Source of the DNA: Bradyrhizobium sp. CCBAU 53351
GTDB taxonomy: Bacteria > Pseudomonadota > Alphaproteobacteria > Rhizobiales > Xanthobacteraceae
NCBI RefSeq assembly: GCF_015291745.1
Contig: NZ_CP030059.1
Location: 372,001 to 436,000, forward strand
Length of the DNA: 64,000 bases
Reading direction: 5' to 3'
The stretch's first letter is position 1. Each line of letters opens with the position of its first letter. The position numbers were made by a program, and so were the translations under genes. Positions 9,170 to 18,119 of this stretch are shown one piece after another. The notes under the pieces are model-generated. The model saw only the letters and a program-made list of their open reading frames with translations. It did not search any database and was not told the origin of the DNA.

Positions 9170-10234
9170 ATGCCGATCACCCGCCGCCGCCTGTTCGGAC
9201 TGCTTGCCGGGGCCGGCGCGGTGGTCGGCGTGCCCTCGCTCTGGATGTCCTACATGAAAACCTATGACGGCCCGGTCTCCGATCATTTCGACGGCCTGAC
9301 CTTCTTCGATCCGGACGGCGCACCGCCAAAGTCGCTGCGCGAGGTGCTGCGCTGGCAGCTCGGCGGCAAGCGGAATCGCGCCGAATGGCCCGACTGGGCG
9401 CCCAGCCCTCATGCCGACACCCCGCCGGCGCGGGTCGACGGCGATCGGTTGCGGCTCTCCTTCGTCGGCCATGCCAGCTGGCTGGTCCAGACCGGCGGCC
9501 TCAACATCCTCATTGACCCGGTCTGGTCGATGCGGGTCTCACCGGTCGCCTGGGCCGGGCCAAAGCGGCACAACGATCCCGGCATTGCGTTCGAGAAGCT
9601 GCCGAAGATCGACGTCGTGCTGGTCTCGCATGGCCATTACGACCATCTCGACATCGCGACGCTGTCACGGCTCACCAAGAATTGTGCCCCGCGTGTGGTC
9701 ACCCCGCTCGGCAACGACGTGACGATGCGCAGCTGGGATTCCACGATCAAGGTGGAAGCCTTCGACTGGCACGACCGCGTCGAGCTCGGCGGCGGCATCG
9801 CCGTGCATCTGGTGCCGACGCGGCACTGGAGCGCGCGCGGCATGTTCGATCGCAACAAGGCGCTGTGGGCGAGCTTTGTCCTGGAGACGCCGGCCGGCAA
9901 GATCTATGTGGTCTGCGATTCCGGTTACGGCGATGGCCGGCATTTCCGCCGCGTCGCCGAGAAGCACGGCAAGCTGCGCCTCGCCATCCTCCCCATCGGC
10001 GCCTACGAGCCGCGATGGTTCATGCGCGACCAGCACATGAATCCGGAAGACGCCGTGAAGGCGCTGGCCGATTGCGGCGCCGAGGCCGCGCTCGGGCACC
10101 ATCACGGTACGTTCCAGCTGACGGATGAAGCGATCGACGCGCCGGCGAAGGCGCTGGTGGAAGCGCTGGATGCCGCGAAGATTCCGCAGGAGCGGTTCGT
10201 GGCGATGAAGCCGGGGCAGGTGGTGGAGATCTAG
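9170..10234 (+). CDS. metallo-beta-lactamase-fold hydrolase, NAPE-PLD/UlaG-like, probably Tat-exported
   Basis: A 354-residue metal-dependent hydrolase. The N-terminus MPITRRRLFGLLAGAGAVVG has a twin-arginine-like signal or anchor. The zinc motif HGHYDH (His154, His156, Asp158, His159) is preceded by the family's GHASWLVQTGGLNILIDPVWS. Later metal ligands fit VPTRHWSARG, CDSGYGDG and ALGHHHGTF. The pattern DHFDGLTFFDPDG with GKRNRAEWPDW is typical of bacterial proteins similar to N-acylphosphatidylethanolamine phospholipase D. The real substrate is not known. No good Shine-Dalgarno sequence is visible. Confidence 0.88.
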   Translation: MPITRRRLFGLLAGAGAVVGVPSLWMSYMKTYDGPVSDHFDGLTFFDPDGAPPKSLREVLRWQLGGKRNRAEWPDWAPSPHADTPPARVDGDRLRLSFVGHASWLVQTGGLNILIDPVWSMRVSPVAWAGPKRHNDPGIAFEKLPKIDVVLVSHGHYDHLDIATLSRLTKNCAPRVVTPLGNDVTMRSWDSTIKVEAFDWHDRVELGGGIAVHLVPTRHWSARGMFDRNKALWASFVLETPAGKIYVVCDSGYGDGRHFRRVAEKHGKLRLAILPIGAYEPRWFMRDQHMNPEDAVKALADCGAEAALGHHHGTFQLTDEAIDAPAKALVEALDAAKIPQERFVAMKPGQVVEI

Positions 10235-10401
10235 GTCGTGTACCCATAAGCCCGGCGGCGTGATGCGACGAAAGCAGTGTCCGCTTTGCTCCCATGGCGA
10301 CAAGTTCATGCGGCTCTGCGGTATTGAACCAGAAAGCCCATGACGCAACCAAACACCATGGATTTGGTCGGAAGACCTTGATTGATGGATGGAGCCGGCC
10401 T

Positions 10402-10812
10402 GTGGGATTTTTGCTGAGAATTGTGCTTGCAGCCGCTCTCGCGAGCCTTGCTCCTGCCGTCGTCCAGGCGAAGAACGCCGTCGCTTCTCCTGCCTTGCAG
10501 AAGGAATTCGATGGCTTCATCGAGAAGTTTCGCGCAGCGCTGAAGGCAAACGATTCCGCCGCCGTCGCCGCTATGACACGATTGCCGTTCATGAACGACA
10601 ACGCCATTCGCGACGCCGCGCAATTTGGCGCCAAGACCTATCGGACCTCGTTCACGGCGAAAAATCGCGCGTGTATCCAGCGCGGCAAGGCCGTCTACGA
10701 TCGCGATGACTACAAGAACGACAGTTACTTCGTCTTCTGCGGCGAGCTCATCTTCGTCTTTACCAAGACGCCGACGGGGTTCCTTTTTACGGATATCAGC
10801 GCGAATGATTGA
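10402..10812 (+). CDS. secreted protein of unknown function
   Basis: A 136-residue protein. GTG at 10402 with GGAG seven bases upstream gives a clean signal peptide (FLLRIVLAAALASLAPAVVQA). The frame is open further back to 10294, but that part looks non-coding. The mature part is a single alpha/beta region: LQKEFDGFIEKFRAALKANDSAAVAAMTRLPF, then two cysteines (RACIQRG and FVFCGELIF), perhaps in a disulfide, ending FLFTDISAND. This pattern is like small periplasmic NTF2-like (DUF4440-like) proteins, but that is a guess. Confidence 0.7.
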   Translation: MGFLLRIVLAAALASLAPAVVQAKNAVASPALQKEFDGFIEKFRAALKANDSAAVAAMTRLPFMNDNAIRDAAQFGAKTYRTSFTAKNRACIQRGKAVYDRDDYKNDSYFVFCGELIFVFTKTPTGFLFTDISAND

Positions 10813-10858
10813 TCAGGCAGGTGGTGGAGATTTGGCTCCGCTGTCTCCAAATATTGCT

Positions 10859-10990
10859 GTCGTCCCGGACAAGCGAAGCGCAGATCCGGGACCCATAACC
10901 ACAGGGGATGTCTGGCGAAGTTTCGGAGTTACCTGCGTCGCGCCATAACCACTCCCTGTGGTCATGGGTCCCTGCGTTCGCGGAGACGAC
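10859..10990. repeat. composite inverted-repeat element, family A, copy 2
   Basis: About 132 bp, with ends GTCGTCCCGG and GAGACGAC and inner CCATAACCACAGG / CCTGTGGTCATGG arms. Its middle part (GGGGATGTCTGGCGAAG...) aligns with the reverse complement of the middle of copy 3. It lies in the 222-bp gap between convergent genes. Confidence 0.8.
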
Positions 10991-11034
10991 GCCATTGATG
11001 TCGCGGCGATGTGTCACTTATTAGATGACGAGAG

Positions 11035-11760
11035 CTATTGCTCTTTCGCCTTGATCGTCCAGCTCACATTCACCGTCACCGACAGCGTCTCCTCGCCCGG
11101 CGCGACGGCGGCACCTGCGGCCAGGGGAGCTGCGGCCATCCGGCCCTTGAACAGCGGCACCGGCGCGCCGCCCTCGGACACGCTGAGCGGCGCGCCCAAC
11201 GTCACTCCGGTTGCCTTGGCGTAGATATCGGCCTTGCGGCGGGCGTCCGCCACCGCCTGCTCGCGCGCGTCGTCGAGCAGTTTCGAGACCTGCGTCACCT
11301 CGAAGGAGATGTTGCCGATGTCGTTGGCGCCGGCGGCAACCAGCGTGTCGATGATGCCGGCGACCTTGGTCACGTCGCGGATCTTCACTGTGACGCGATT
11401 GCTGGCGCGGAAGCTGACCACAGGGGAGGCGCCGGTGGATTTGTTCTGGCCGTATTGCGGCTGCAGCGACAGGCGCGAGGTCTGGTAGTCCTTCTCGGCG
11501 ATGCCGGCGCCCTTCAGCGCCAGCAGCACCTTGCCCATCGCGGCGTTATTGGCGTCGGAGGCTTCCTTCGCCGTCTTGGCGTCGTTGGCGACGCCGGCGT
11601 CGATCTGCGCGAGATCCGGCGCTGCGGACACGCTGGCTTCGCCGCTCACCGAAATGGCGGAGACGACATCGTCGGCGAGTGCGGACGTTGCCGGCAGGGT
11701 GACGGCAAGAACGGCGGCGAGGGAGGCAGCAAGGATGGCAGGCTTCGTCATGTCTCTCAT
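11035..11760 (-). CDS. SIMPL-domain (DUF541) periplasmic protein
   Basis: A 241-residue exported protein of the SIMPL/DUF541 family (oxidative-stress-linked proteins such as E. coli YggE). Residues 1-29 are a signal peptide (MTKPAILAASLAAVLAVTLPATSALA). The family core is visible: ISVSGEASVSAAPDLAQIDAGV, NNAAMGKVLLALKGAGIAEKDYQTSRLSLQPQY, FRASNRVTVKIRDV, ARRKADIYAKATGVTLG and a C-terminal VSVNVSWTIK-type strand. Its ATG overlaps the stop of the upstream GyrI-like gene (ATGA), so they are an operon, likely translationally coupled. A second ATG three codons later could be the start. Confidence 0.92.
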   Translation of the reverse strand: MRDMTKPAILAASLAAVLAVTLPATSALADDVVSAISVSGEASVSAAPDLAQIDAGVANDAKTAKEASDANNAAMGKVLLALKGAGIAEKDYQTSRLSLQPQYGQNKSTGASPVVSFRASNRVTVKIRDVTKVAGIIDTLVAAGANDIGNISFEVTQVSKLLDDAREQAVADARRKADIYAKATGVTLGAPLSVSEGGAPVPLFKGRMAAAPLAAGAAVAPGEETLSVTVNVSWTIKAKEQ

Positions 11761-12551
11761 TTCAGCGGCACGAAAACGTTGATCACGAGCTTGTCTTCGG
11801 CGGTCTTCAGGGGATCGGTGAGGTATTCCTCGATGAAGGTGTCCTTGGCTTCCAGCCTCTTGTCGTCGAGGTGATTGGTGATCGCCTCGTAGGTGTTGTC
11901 CATGTTGTCGTAGGAGCCGCGATGGACGAATTTCAGCACCTTGCCTTCCGGCGATTTGCCGATGCTCATGTCCTTGGTCAGGTTCTTGGGATCCTGCTCG
12001 ATCGGGATCTCGGCCAGGAAGGTGAAGCCGGTATCGTCCGTCGAGGTGTAGACGATCATCGCATTGCCGGCATGCTTGATGCCCTGCTTGTCCAGCAGCG
12101 TGTTCAGCGCCTTGAAGGCGTCGATCAGCGTATCGAAGGCCGAATCCCAGTTCGCGGTGCCCTTGACCATCACGACCTTCTTGGCCTCGAGCGTGGTCTC
12201 GAGGCCGAACGGATCGGCGGTCTGCACCGGGGCGGGGGTCGCGGCGGCCGCCGGCGGCGGGGCCGTTGGGCTCGGTGAGGCGCTGGCGGCGGGCGAGGGC
12301 GACGCCGCCGGAGCAGGCGAAGCGCTGGCTGCAGGCGTTGGTGCGGGTGAGGCCGTCGCCGCGGGCGCCGGCGACGCGCTCGCGGCCGGCGCAGAGGAGG
12401 CCGATGGGGCCGGCGAGGGGCTTGCCGAGGCGGCCGGCACCGGGCTTGGGGTCGCCGGGCTCGGGGTCTGCGCCAGAACCTCGGGCAGGCCAAGCGACAA
12501 GGCCGCGGCCGGGATCAGCGCGGCCAGAGCGAGACGACGAAACCTGAACAT
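11757..12551 (-). CDS. exported GyrI-like (effector-binding) domain protein with Pro/Ala/Ser linker
   Basis: A 264-residue protein in three parts: a signal peptide (1-27, ending VLA), a long low-complexity linker of A/S/P repeats (about 28-110), and a C-terminal domain (about 115-264) like the GyrI/effector-binding fold (LLDKQGIKHAGNAMIVYTSTDDTGFTFLAEIPIEQ, KVLKFVHRGSYDNMDNTYEAITNHL, EEYLTDP). Such domains bind small molecules; this one is predicted outside the cytoplasm. GGGGAG before the ATG supports the start. The stop overlaps the SIMPL gene start. A 15-bp tandem repeat lies directly upstream. Confidence 0.85.
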   Translation of the reverse strand: MFRFRRLALAALIPAAALSLGLPEVLAQTPSPATPSPVPAASASPSPAPSASSAPAASASPAPAATASPAPTPAASASPAPAASPSPAASASPSPTAPPPAAAATPAPVQTADPFGLETTLEAKKVVMVKGTANWDSAFDTLIDAFKALNTLLDKQGIKHAGNAMIVYTSTDDTGFTFLAEIPIEQDPKNLTKDMSIGKSPEGKVLKFVHRGSYDNMDNTYEAITNHLDDKRLEAKDTFIEEYLTDPLKTAEDKLVINVFVPLK

Positions 12552-12563
12552 TTTATTCTCCCC

Positions 12564-12623
12564 AAGGCCTCGACTGCTAAGGCCTCAACTACCAAGGCCT
12601 TAACCACCAAGGCCTAAATCCGT
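12564..12623 (-). repeat. tandem 15-bp repeat in the leader of the GyrI-like gene
   Basis: AAGGCCT recurs at 12564, 12579, 12594 and 12609, exactly 15 bp apart. The first three units are AAGGCCTCGACTGCT, AAGGCCTCAACTACC and AAGGCCTTAACCACC; the fourth is diverged after AAGGCCT. The array starts 13 bp upstream of the ATG. Confidence 0.9.
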
Positions 12624-12791
12624 CTTTGCGCCCGGCCGCGCCCGGTTCGCGCGAACGCGCCGTTCTAACACGCGGGCGCCAAATTCGTCCCATGACAGAT
12701 GCGTCATGGCAGACCTCTGGCGACCGCCGGCAAAACACTGGCCAAGCCGGCAAGGATCGCCATATAAGACAGGCGAAATTCGGGAATTTTC

Positions 12792-13667
12792 ATGAGCGCG
12801 CTGGCCAATCACGCATTTGCCAAGATGAACGGCATCGGCAACGAGATCGTCGTTGTCGACATGCGCGATTCCGCAGGCCGGGTGACGCCCGACGACGCCC
12901 GCGCGGTGGCCTCCGCGAATGGCGGCGTGGCCTATGACCAGCTCATGGTGCTGCAGAAGCCGCGGCTCGACGGCACCGAGGCCTTCATCAGCATCTACAA
13001 CAATGACGGCTCGGAAGCCGGCGCCTGCGGCAACGGCATGCGCTGCGTGGTGCGGCGCATCTTCGAGAAGAACGGGCAGACCAATGCGACGTTCGAGACC
13101 GCTTCCGGCCTGCTCAATGCCTGGCAAGGGCCGGCGCCCGATCTCTACACCGTCGACATGGGCATGCCGAAGTTCGGCTGGCAGGACATCCCGCTGGCCG
13201 AAGAGTTCCGCGACACCCGCTACATCGAATTGCAGATCGGGCCGATCGACAATCCGATCCTGCATTCGCCCTCCGTGGTGAGCATGGGCAATCCGCATGC
13301 GATCTTCTGGGTCGACGACGTCGACGCCTACGATCTCGGCCGCTTCGGTCCGCTGCTGGAAAACCACCCGATCTTCCCGGAGCGTGCCAACATCACGCTC
13401 GCCCATATCGTCGATCCCGAGCACATCACGATCCGCACCTGGGAGCGCGGTGCCGGCCTGACCAGGGCGTGCGGCTCGGCGGCTTGCGCCACGGCGGTCG
13501 CCGCGGCCCGCCTGAAGCGGGCCGAGCGCAATGTCGAGATCACGCTGCCCGGCGGCAAGCTCGGCATCGAATGGCGCGAGCGCGACGACCACGTGCTGAT
13601 GACGGGCACGGCGACCTTCGAATATGAGGGCCGATTCGATCCGGCGCTGTTTGCGCCGGCCGCCTGA
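12792..13667 (+). CDS. dapF: diaminopimelate epimerase
   Basis: Interconverts LL- and meso-diaminopimelate for lysine and peptidoglycan synthesis. The 291-residue product carries both catalytic cysteines: Cys79 in GACGNGMRC and Cys227 in TRACGSAAC, plus the typical [16 protein letters not shown]-terminus and [12 protein letters not shown]. The stop (TGA) shares one base with the ATG of mtaB, so the two are one operon; the same arrangement is common in Rhizobiales. Confidence 0.98.
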   Translation: MSALANHAFAKMNGIGNEIVVVDMRDSAGRVTPDDARAVASANGGVAYDQLMVLQKPRLDGTEAFISIYNNDGSEAGACGNGMRCVVRRIFEKNGQTNATFETASGLLNAWQGPAPDLYTVDMGMPKFGWQDIPLAEEFRDTRYIELQIGPIDNPILHSPSVVSMGNPHAIFWVDDVDAYDLGRFGPLLENHPIFPERANITLAHIVDPEHITIRTWERGAGLTRACGSAACATAVAAARLKRAERNVEITLPGGKLGIEWRERDDHVLMTGTATFEYEGRFDPALFAPAA

Positions 13668-14920
13668 TGGCCGTCGACATCGTCACGTTCGGCTGCCGCC
13701 TCAACGCCTTCGAGGCCGAGGTGATCCGCCGCGAAGCGGAAGCTGCGGGGCTCGAAGATACCATCGTCATCAACAGCTGCGCCGTCACCAACGAGGCGGT
13801 GGCGCAGGCGCGGCAATCGATCCGCAAATTGAAGCGTGAGCGCCCCTCAGCGCGCATCGTCGTCACCGGCTGCGCGGCGCAGACGCAAAGCGGCATGTTC
13901 GCCGACATGGCCGAGGTCGATCGCATCGTCGGCAATGACGACAAGATGCGCAGCGAAGCGTGGCACGAGACGCGCAGCGCCTTTGACCTTGGCGCCAGCG
14001 AAAAGATCGCCGTCAGCGACATCATGGCTGTGAAGGAGATGGCGCCGCATCTCATCGACGGCTATGCGAGCGGCCTGCCGCGCGTGTTCGTGCAGGTGCA
14101 GAACGGCTGCGATCATCGCTGCACCTTCTGCATCATTCCTTATGGCCGCGGCAATTCGCGCTCGGTGCCGATGGGCGCGGTGGTCGAGCAAGTGCGCAAC
14201 CTTGTCGAGCGCGGCCATGCCGAGATCGTGCTGACCGGTGTCGACCTCACCAGCTACGGCGCTGATCTGCCCGGGGCGCCCAGGCTCGGCATGCTGACGA
14301 AGCAGATCTTGCGGCATGTGCCGGAGCTGAAGCGCCTGCGCATCTCCTCAATCGATTCGATCGAGGCGGATGCCGATCTGCTCGATGCCATCGCTGATGA
14401 TGCGCGGCTGATGCCCCACCTGCACCTGTCGCTGCAATCCGGCGACGACATGATCCTGAAGCGCATGAAACGGCGGCATTCGCGACAGGATGCGATCGCA
14501 TTCTGCGACCAGGTCCGCCGCCTGCGCCCCGACGTCGTCTTCGGTGCCGACATCATCGCGGGCTTCCCGACCGAGACGGACGAGATGTTCTTGCGGTCGC
14601 TCGATCTCGTCGAAGCGTGCGGGCTGACATTCCTGCATGTCTTCCCCTATTCGCCGCGCCCCGGCACGCCGGCTGCAAGGATGCCCCAGGTTGCGGGCGG
14701 TGCGATCAAAGAGCGTGCGCGACGGCTGCGTGCGGCAGGCGAGGCGGCGCTGCGGCGAAGGCTGCAAGCCGAGATCGGCACGACGCGTGAGGTGCTGATC
14801 GAGAGCGAGGGACAGGGGCGCACCGAGCACTATCTGCCGGTGGCGATTGCGGGCGAGCGTGCGGGCAGCGTCGTGCCGCTCGTGATTGCCGGCAGCGATG
14901 GCGAGCGGCTGACCGTATAG
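13667..14920 (+). CDS. mtaB: tRNA t6A37 methylthiotransferase MtaB
   Basis: Radical-SAM enzyme that turns t6A37 into ms2t6A37 in tRNAs. The 417-residue sequence has the three N-terminal cluster cysteines (Cys10 in FGCRLN, Cys38 in NSCAVT, Cys69 in TGCAAQ), the radical-SAM CxxxCxxC at 148-155 (CDHRCTFC), then RSVPMGAVVEQVRNLVERGHAEIVLTGVDLTSYG, which is typical of MtaB rather than MiaB. A C-terminal TRAM-like region begins near residue 370. It overlaps dapF by one base. Confidence 0.96.
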   Translation: MAVDIVTFGCRLNAFEAEVIRREAEAAGLEDTIVINSCAVTNEAVAQARQSIRKLKRERPSARIVVTGCAAQTQSGMFADMAEVDRIVGNDDKMRSEAWHETRSAFDLGASEKIAVSDIMAVKEMAPHLIDGYASGLPRVFVQVQNGCDHRCTFCIIPYGRGNSRSVPMGAVVEQVRNLVERGHAEIVLTGVDLTSYGADLPGAPRLGMLTKQILRHVPELKRLRISSIDSIEADADLLDAIADDARLMPHLHLSLQSGDDMILKRMKRRHSRQDAIAFCDQVRRLRPDVVFGADIIAGFPTETDEMFLRSLDLVEACGLTFLHVFPYSPRPGTPAARMPQVAGGAIKERARRLRAAGEAALRRRLQAEIGTTREVLIESEGQGRTEHYLPVAIAGERAGSVVPLVIAGSDGERLTV

Positions 14921-14954
14921 CGGTGTCGGAGTTGCCACGCATGGCATCCCCAAC

Positions 14955-15081
14955 GTCGTCCCTGCGAACGCAGGGACCCATACCGCGTGATTTATCGGTC
15001 GTGGATGGTAGGAGTACCGAACTGCGAATCTTCGCTAAACCTCCCCCTGTGGTTATGGGTCCCTGCGTTCGCAGGGACGAC
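14955..15081. repeat. composite inverted-repeat element, family A, copy 3
   Basis: About 127 bp, with near-perfect terminal arms: GTCGTCCCTGCGAACGCAGG at the left and its complement (CCTGCGTTCGCAGGGACGAC) at the right, and CCCATA / TATGGG next to them. It fills the gap between convergent mtaB and the DUF2336 gene. Confidence 0.85.
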
Positions 15082-15121
15082 ACCGAGGGTGTGGAGACTC
15101 TGTCCTCGATCGCGCGCGCCG

Positions 15122-16231
15122 CTACGACGCCCGCACCTGCCAGAACCGCAGCGTCCGCTTTGCATTCTCCTGCGTCATCCGCGCGTAGTGTCCCTGCGCC
15201 CGCGCGAGGTCCGCTGGCTTCATCGCGCCGGTCGCAAAACGGCATTCGAGCACGGCGGTGGTGGTTTCCCAGCTCAGCTGCGCGGCCTTGCACGGCACCA
15301 GGAGGCCGTCGTCGCGCAGGCTCTGCATCAGTGGACGAATGACTTCGACGGTCGATCCGGACAGCGCCGCCAGGGCGGCTGCGGTCTCTTCGTAGCGCCG
15401 CTGCCTGGCGAAGCCGAGCAACGTGGCCTCATTGAGCTGGCCGGTGGCCTTGAGCATGGCAATCGCGCGTTTGGCGCCCTCGAAATCGCGGACACCGGAC
15501 ATCTCGCGCTCGACGCCGACGGCGATGGCCGCGATCGCGCTCTGGATCTCCTCGAACAGATGGGGCGGCGCGCGAGACAACAGGCGGGCACGCACGGCAT
15601 CGGTCGCCGAGCGCAGCAATCCGCGGCGCAGCTCCGACGGCAGGTCGACGCGGACGCCGACGCTGAGGGCAAGCTCGGGATCCGCCTCGGCCTGGGCGAC
15701 CAAAAGTGCGAATCCGTTGCCCGAGACTCGCGCGCCGGGATTGGCGGCGAGCCTGCGGCTGACGCTCGGATAGCGGCGCGCCAGCAGTGCGTCGGTGACG
15801 ATCTCCTTCAGCCACCAGCGGCCGGCGATCGCGAGCAGATGCGGCTCGCCCTTGGCCGAGGCGATCTTCACCAGCTCGCCGTCGTCGAGGCGGGCGGATT
15901 CCTGCAGCACGGGACCGGCGATGCGGATCTCGTCATTGCTGGCGAGGCGGCGGATCACGGAGGGCGGCGCTTGAGCCACCGGCGCCAGTTGCGCGCTGAT
16001 CTCGGCGAGCGCGATGCGAGCGCCCATGTCGGCAATCGCGCGCAGCTCGATGGTGCCGATCAGGCGATCGAGCACCTCGTCGAACAGCGCGATCTGCTCG
16101 TCGTCGAAACTGCCGGCGGAGGAGAGGAACAGGTCGGTGACGCGTCGGGCTGTCGCAAGGCCCTTTTCCGGCGAGCCCGCGCGAATTGCGGATTCGACCT
16201 CGTCGATGATCGATAGCCCGGCCGTGGACAT
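15122..16231 (-). CDS. DUF2336 domain protein
   Basis: A 369-residue, mostly helical, cytoplasmic protein (no signal peptide or membrane span). The family pattern is visible in the N-terminal RRVTDLFLSSAGSFDDEQIALFDEVLDRLI and in AEISAQLAPVAQAPPSVIRRLASNDEIRIAGPVLQESARL, ending with HEAT-like Ala/Leu-rich helices. AGGACGAG lies about nine bases before the ATG. Known DUF2336 members occur in alphaproteobacteria and their role is poorly defined. It stands alone between mtaB and the pseudouridine synthase. Confidence 0.88.
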   Translation of the reverse strand: MSTAGLSIIDEVESAIRAGSPEKGLATARRVTDLFLSSAGSFDDEQIALFDEVLDRLIGTIELRAIADMGARIALAEISAQLAPVAQAPPSVIRRLASNDEIRIAGPVLQESARLDDGELVKIASAKGEPHLLAIAGRWWLKEIVTDALLARRYPSVSRRLAANPGARVSGNGFALLVAQAEADPELALSVGVRVDLPSELRRGLLRSATDAVRARLLSRAPPHLFEEIQSAIAAIAVGVEREMSGVRDFEGAKRAIAMLKATGQLNEATLLGFARQRRYEETAAALAALSGSTVEVIRPLMQSLRDDGLLVPCKAAQLSWETTTAVLECRFATGAMKPADLARAQGHYARMTQENAKRTLRFWQVRAS

Positions 16232-16362
16232 GACGCGTTGCTCGTCCTGAGCGGTTACAGAAGCTTGTTCTAAGCAACCGTCATCATGAGGGACGAGGAC
16301 TGAAGGTTTCGTAAACCATGGGCGGGAGCGGCGAGCGTCCGCAAGATGCAGCCGCGGCGTCG

Positions 16363-16397
16363 GTGCGCTCCCTCCCCCGCTTGCGGGAGAGGTGCAC
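16363..16397. repeat. short GC-rich palindrome (CTCCC...GGGAG)
   Basis: The arms GGTGCGCTCCC and GGGAGAGGTGCACC surround CCCGCTTGCGGG. It matches one arm of the larger repeat at 22545-22735. It lies just after the stop of the RluA-family gene. Confidence 0.7.
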
Positions 16398-16407
16398 CTT
16401 GCGGCGC

Positions 16408-17109
16408 CTATTCCCCATTCCAGCCGCAGGCCCTGAGCTTCTCGTGCATATGCGGCGGCGCCGGCGCCACGACGCGGACCGGCTCCTTGTTCCGGGAGAC
16501 CGGCACCACGATCTCGCGGGAATGCAAATGCAGCTTCGGCTCGCCGAAGCGCGGGCCGTTGCCGTAAATGTTATCGCCGAAGATCGGCCAGCCCGTCGCG
16601 GACGAATGTACCCGCAATTGATGGGTCCGCCCCGTGACCGGTTCCATGGCGAGCCAGGTGAAACCGTCGCCGCGGCCCATCACCTTCCAGTTGGTGATCG
16701 CCTTTTGCCCTTCCGGGTCCGGCTTCTGCCACCAGCCGCGCTCGGCATTGAGCCGGCCGAGCGGCATGTCGATGGTTCCTTCGTCTTCAGTGGGCCCGCC
16801 CTCGACCACGGTCCAGTAGGTCTTGCCGATCTTGCCGTGCTTGAAGAGCAGGCCGAGCGAGGCGGTCGCCTTGCGATGGCGGCCGAGCACGAGGCAGCCG
16901 GAGGTGTCCTTGTCCAGCCGGTGGGCCAGCACCGGCGGCCGCGGCAGGCCGAAACGCAGCGCGTCGAAGGAATCCTCCAGATTGGCGCCGCCCTTGGGGC
17001 CGCGATGCACGGGAAGGCCGGCCGGCTTGTCGATGATCAGCATCAGGCCGTCGCGATGGAGCACGCGGGCCATGATCTCGTCGGCGGACAATTGGGGAAC
17101 ATCGAGCAA
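16408..17109 (-). CDS. RluA-family RNA pseudouridine synthase
   Basis: Isomerises uridine to pseudouridine in rRNA or tRNA. The 233-residue protein has LIIDKPAGLPVHRG (residues 24-37), the catalytic motif HRLDKDTSGCLVLGR with Asp66, and the C-terminal EPVTGRTHQLRVHSSATGWPIFGDNIYG. It has no S4 domain, so it is of the short RluA/RluC type; the target site is unknown. The start is a TTG at 17109 without a good ribosome-binding site; an ATG 12 codons later is possible. It is divergent from ftsY, 60 bp away. Confidence 0.93.
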   Translation of the reverse strand: MLDVPQLSADEIMARVLHRDGLMLIIDKPAGLPVHRGPKGGANLEDSFDALRFGLPRPPVLAHRLDKDTSGCLVLGRHRKATASLGLLFKHGKIGKTYWTVVEGGPTEDEGTIDMPLGRLNAERGWWQKPDPEGQKAITNWKVMGRGDGFTWLAMEPVTGRTHQLRVHSSATGWPIFGDNIYGNGPRFGEPKLHLHSREIVVPVSRNKEPVRVVAPAPPHMHEKLRACGWNGE

Positions 17110-17169
17110 TTGCAGGACTTTCGGTCAAGTCTTTCGTTTGGAAGCCGGAACGGCTAACACACCGCCACC

Positions 17170-18117
17170 ATGAACGATACCACGTCAGATCCCCCCAAGC
17201 TGAGCTGGTGGCGCCGCCTGTCCAACGGGCTGAAGCGCACCTCGTCCTCGCTCGGGACCGCGGTCGCCGACCTCGTCACCAAGCGCAAGCTGGACCGCGC
17301 CATGCTCGACGACATCGAGGACGTGCTGCTGCGCGCCGACCTCGGCACGTCAGTCGCGGTGCGGATCGCGGACGCGGTCGGCACCGGCCGTTACGACAAG
17401 GCGATCTCGGCCGACGAGGTCAAGGACGTCGTCGCGACCGAGGTCGAGAAGGTGCTGTCGCCGGTGGCAAAGCCGCTCGTGATCGACGCGGCCAAGAAGC
17501 CGTTCGTCATCCTCGTGGTCGGCGTCAACGGCTCCGGCAAGACCACCACGATCGGAAAGCTCTCGCAGAAATTCGCCTCCGAAGGCCGCAAGGTGATGCT
17601 GGCCGCCGGCGACACGTTTCGCGCGGCAGCGATCGAGCAGCTCAAGGTGTGGGGCGACCGGACGAAGACGCCCGTCGTCGCGGGGGCGCAAGGCTCGGAT
17701 TCGGCGAGCCTCGCCTTCAACGCGCTCACCGCGGCGAAGGAGCAGGGCATCGACGTGCTCTTGATCGACACCGCCGGGCGTCTGCAAAACAAGGCCGAGC
17801 TGATGAACGAGCTCGAAAAGGTCGTGCGCGTCATCCGCAAGGTGGACGACACTGCGCCGCATGCCGTCCTGCTGGTGCTTGATGCGACCGTCGGCCAGAA
17901 CGCGCTGTCGCAGGTCGAGGCGTTCCATCGCACCGCCGGGGTCACCGGCCTCGTGATGACCAAGCTCGACGGCACCGCGCGTGGCGGCATCCTGGTGGCG
18001 CTCGCGGAGAAATTCAAACTGCCGGTGCACTTCATCGGCGTCGGCGAAGGCGTCGACGATCTCGCGCCGTTCACCGCGCGCGACTTCGCCCGCGCCATCG
18101 CCGGAATCGAAAGCTAG
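17170..18117 (+). CDS. ftsY: signal recognition particle receptor FtsY
   Basis: Membrane-associated GTPase receptor for Ffh-bound ribosomes. The 315-residue sequence has a short N domain (1-105), P-loop [10 protein letters not shown] at 118-127, then [34 protein letters not shown] and [12 protein letters not shown]. It lacks the long acidic A domain of E. coli FtsY, as is common in alphaproteobacteria; a basic, Trp-containing first helix ([13 protein letters not shown]) may contact lipid. It is followed two bases later by yciB. Confidence 0.98.
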   Translation: MNDTTSDPPKLSWWRRLSNGLKRTSSSLGTAVADLVTKRKLDRAMLDDIEDVLLRADLGTSVAVRIADAVGTGRYDKAISADEVKDVVATEVEKVLSPVAKPLVIDAAKKPFVILVVGVNGSGKTTTIGKLSQKFASEGRKVMLAAGDTFRAAAIEQLKVWGDRTKTPVVAGAQGSDSASLAFNALTAAKEQGIDVLLIDTAGRLQNKAELMNELEKVVRVIRKVDDTAPHAVLLVLDATVGQNALSQVEAFHRTAGVTGLVMTKLDGTARGGILVALAEKFKLPVHFIGVGEGVDDLAPFTARDFARAIAGIES

Positions 18118-18119
18118 AG

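Noticed and set aside
12600..13592. 330-codon open frame antisense to dapF
   Set aside because: Shadow; dapF shows both catalytic cysteines in the other strand.
10859..15081. CRISPR-like array
   Set aside because: The repeats are few, scattered over kilobases, palindromic and without regular spacers; no cas genes.
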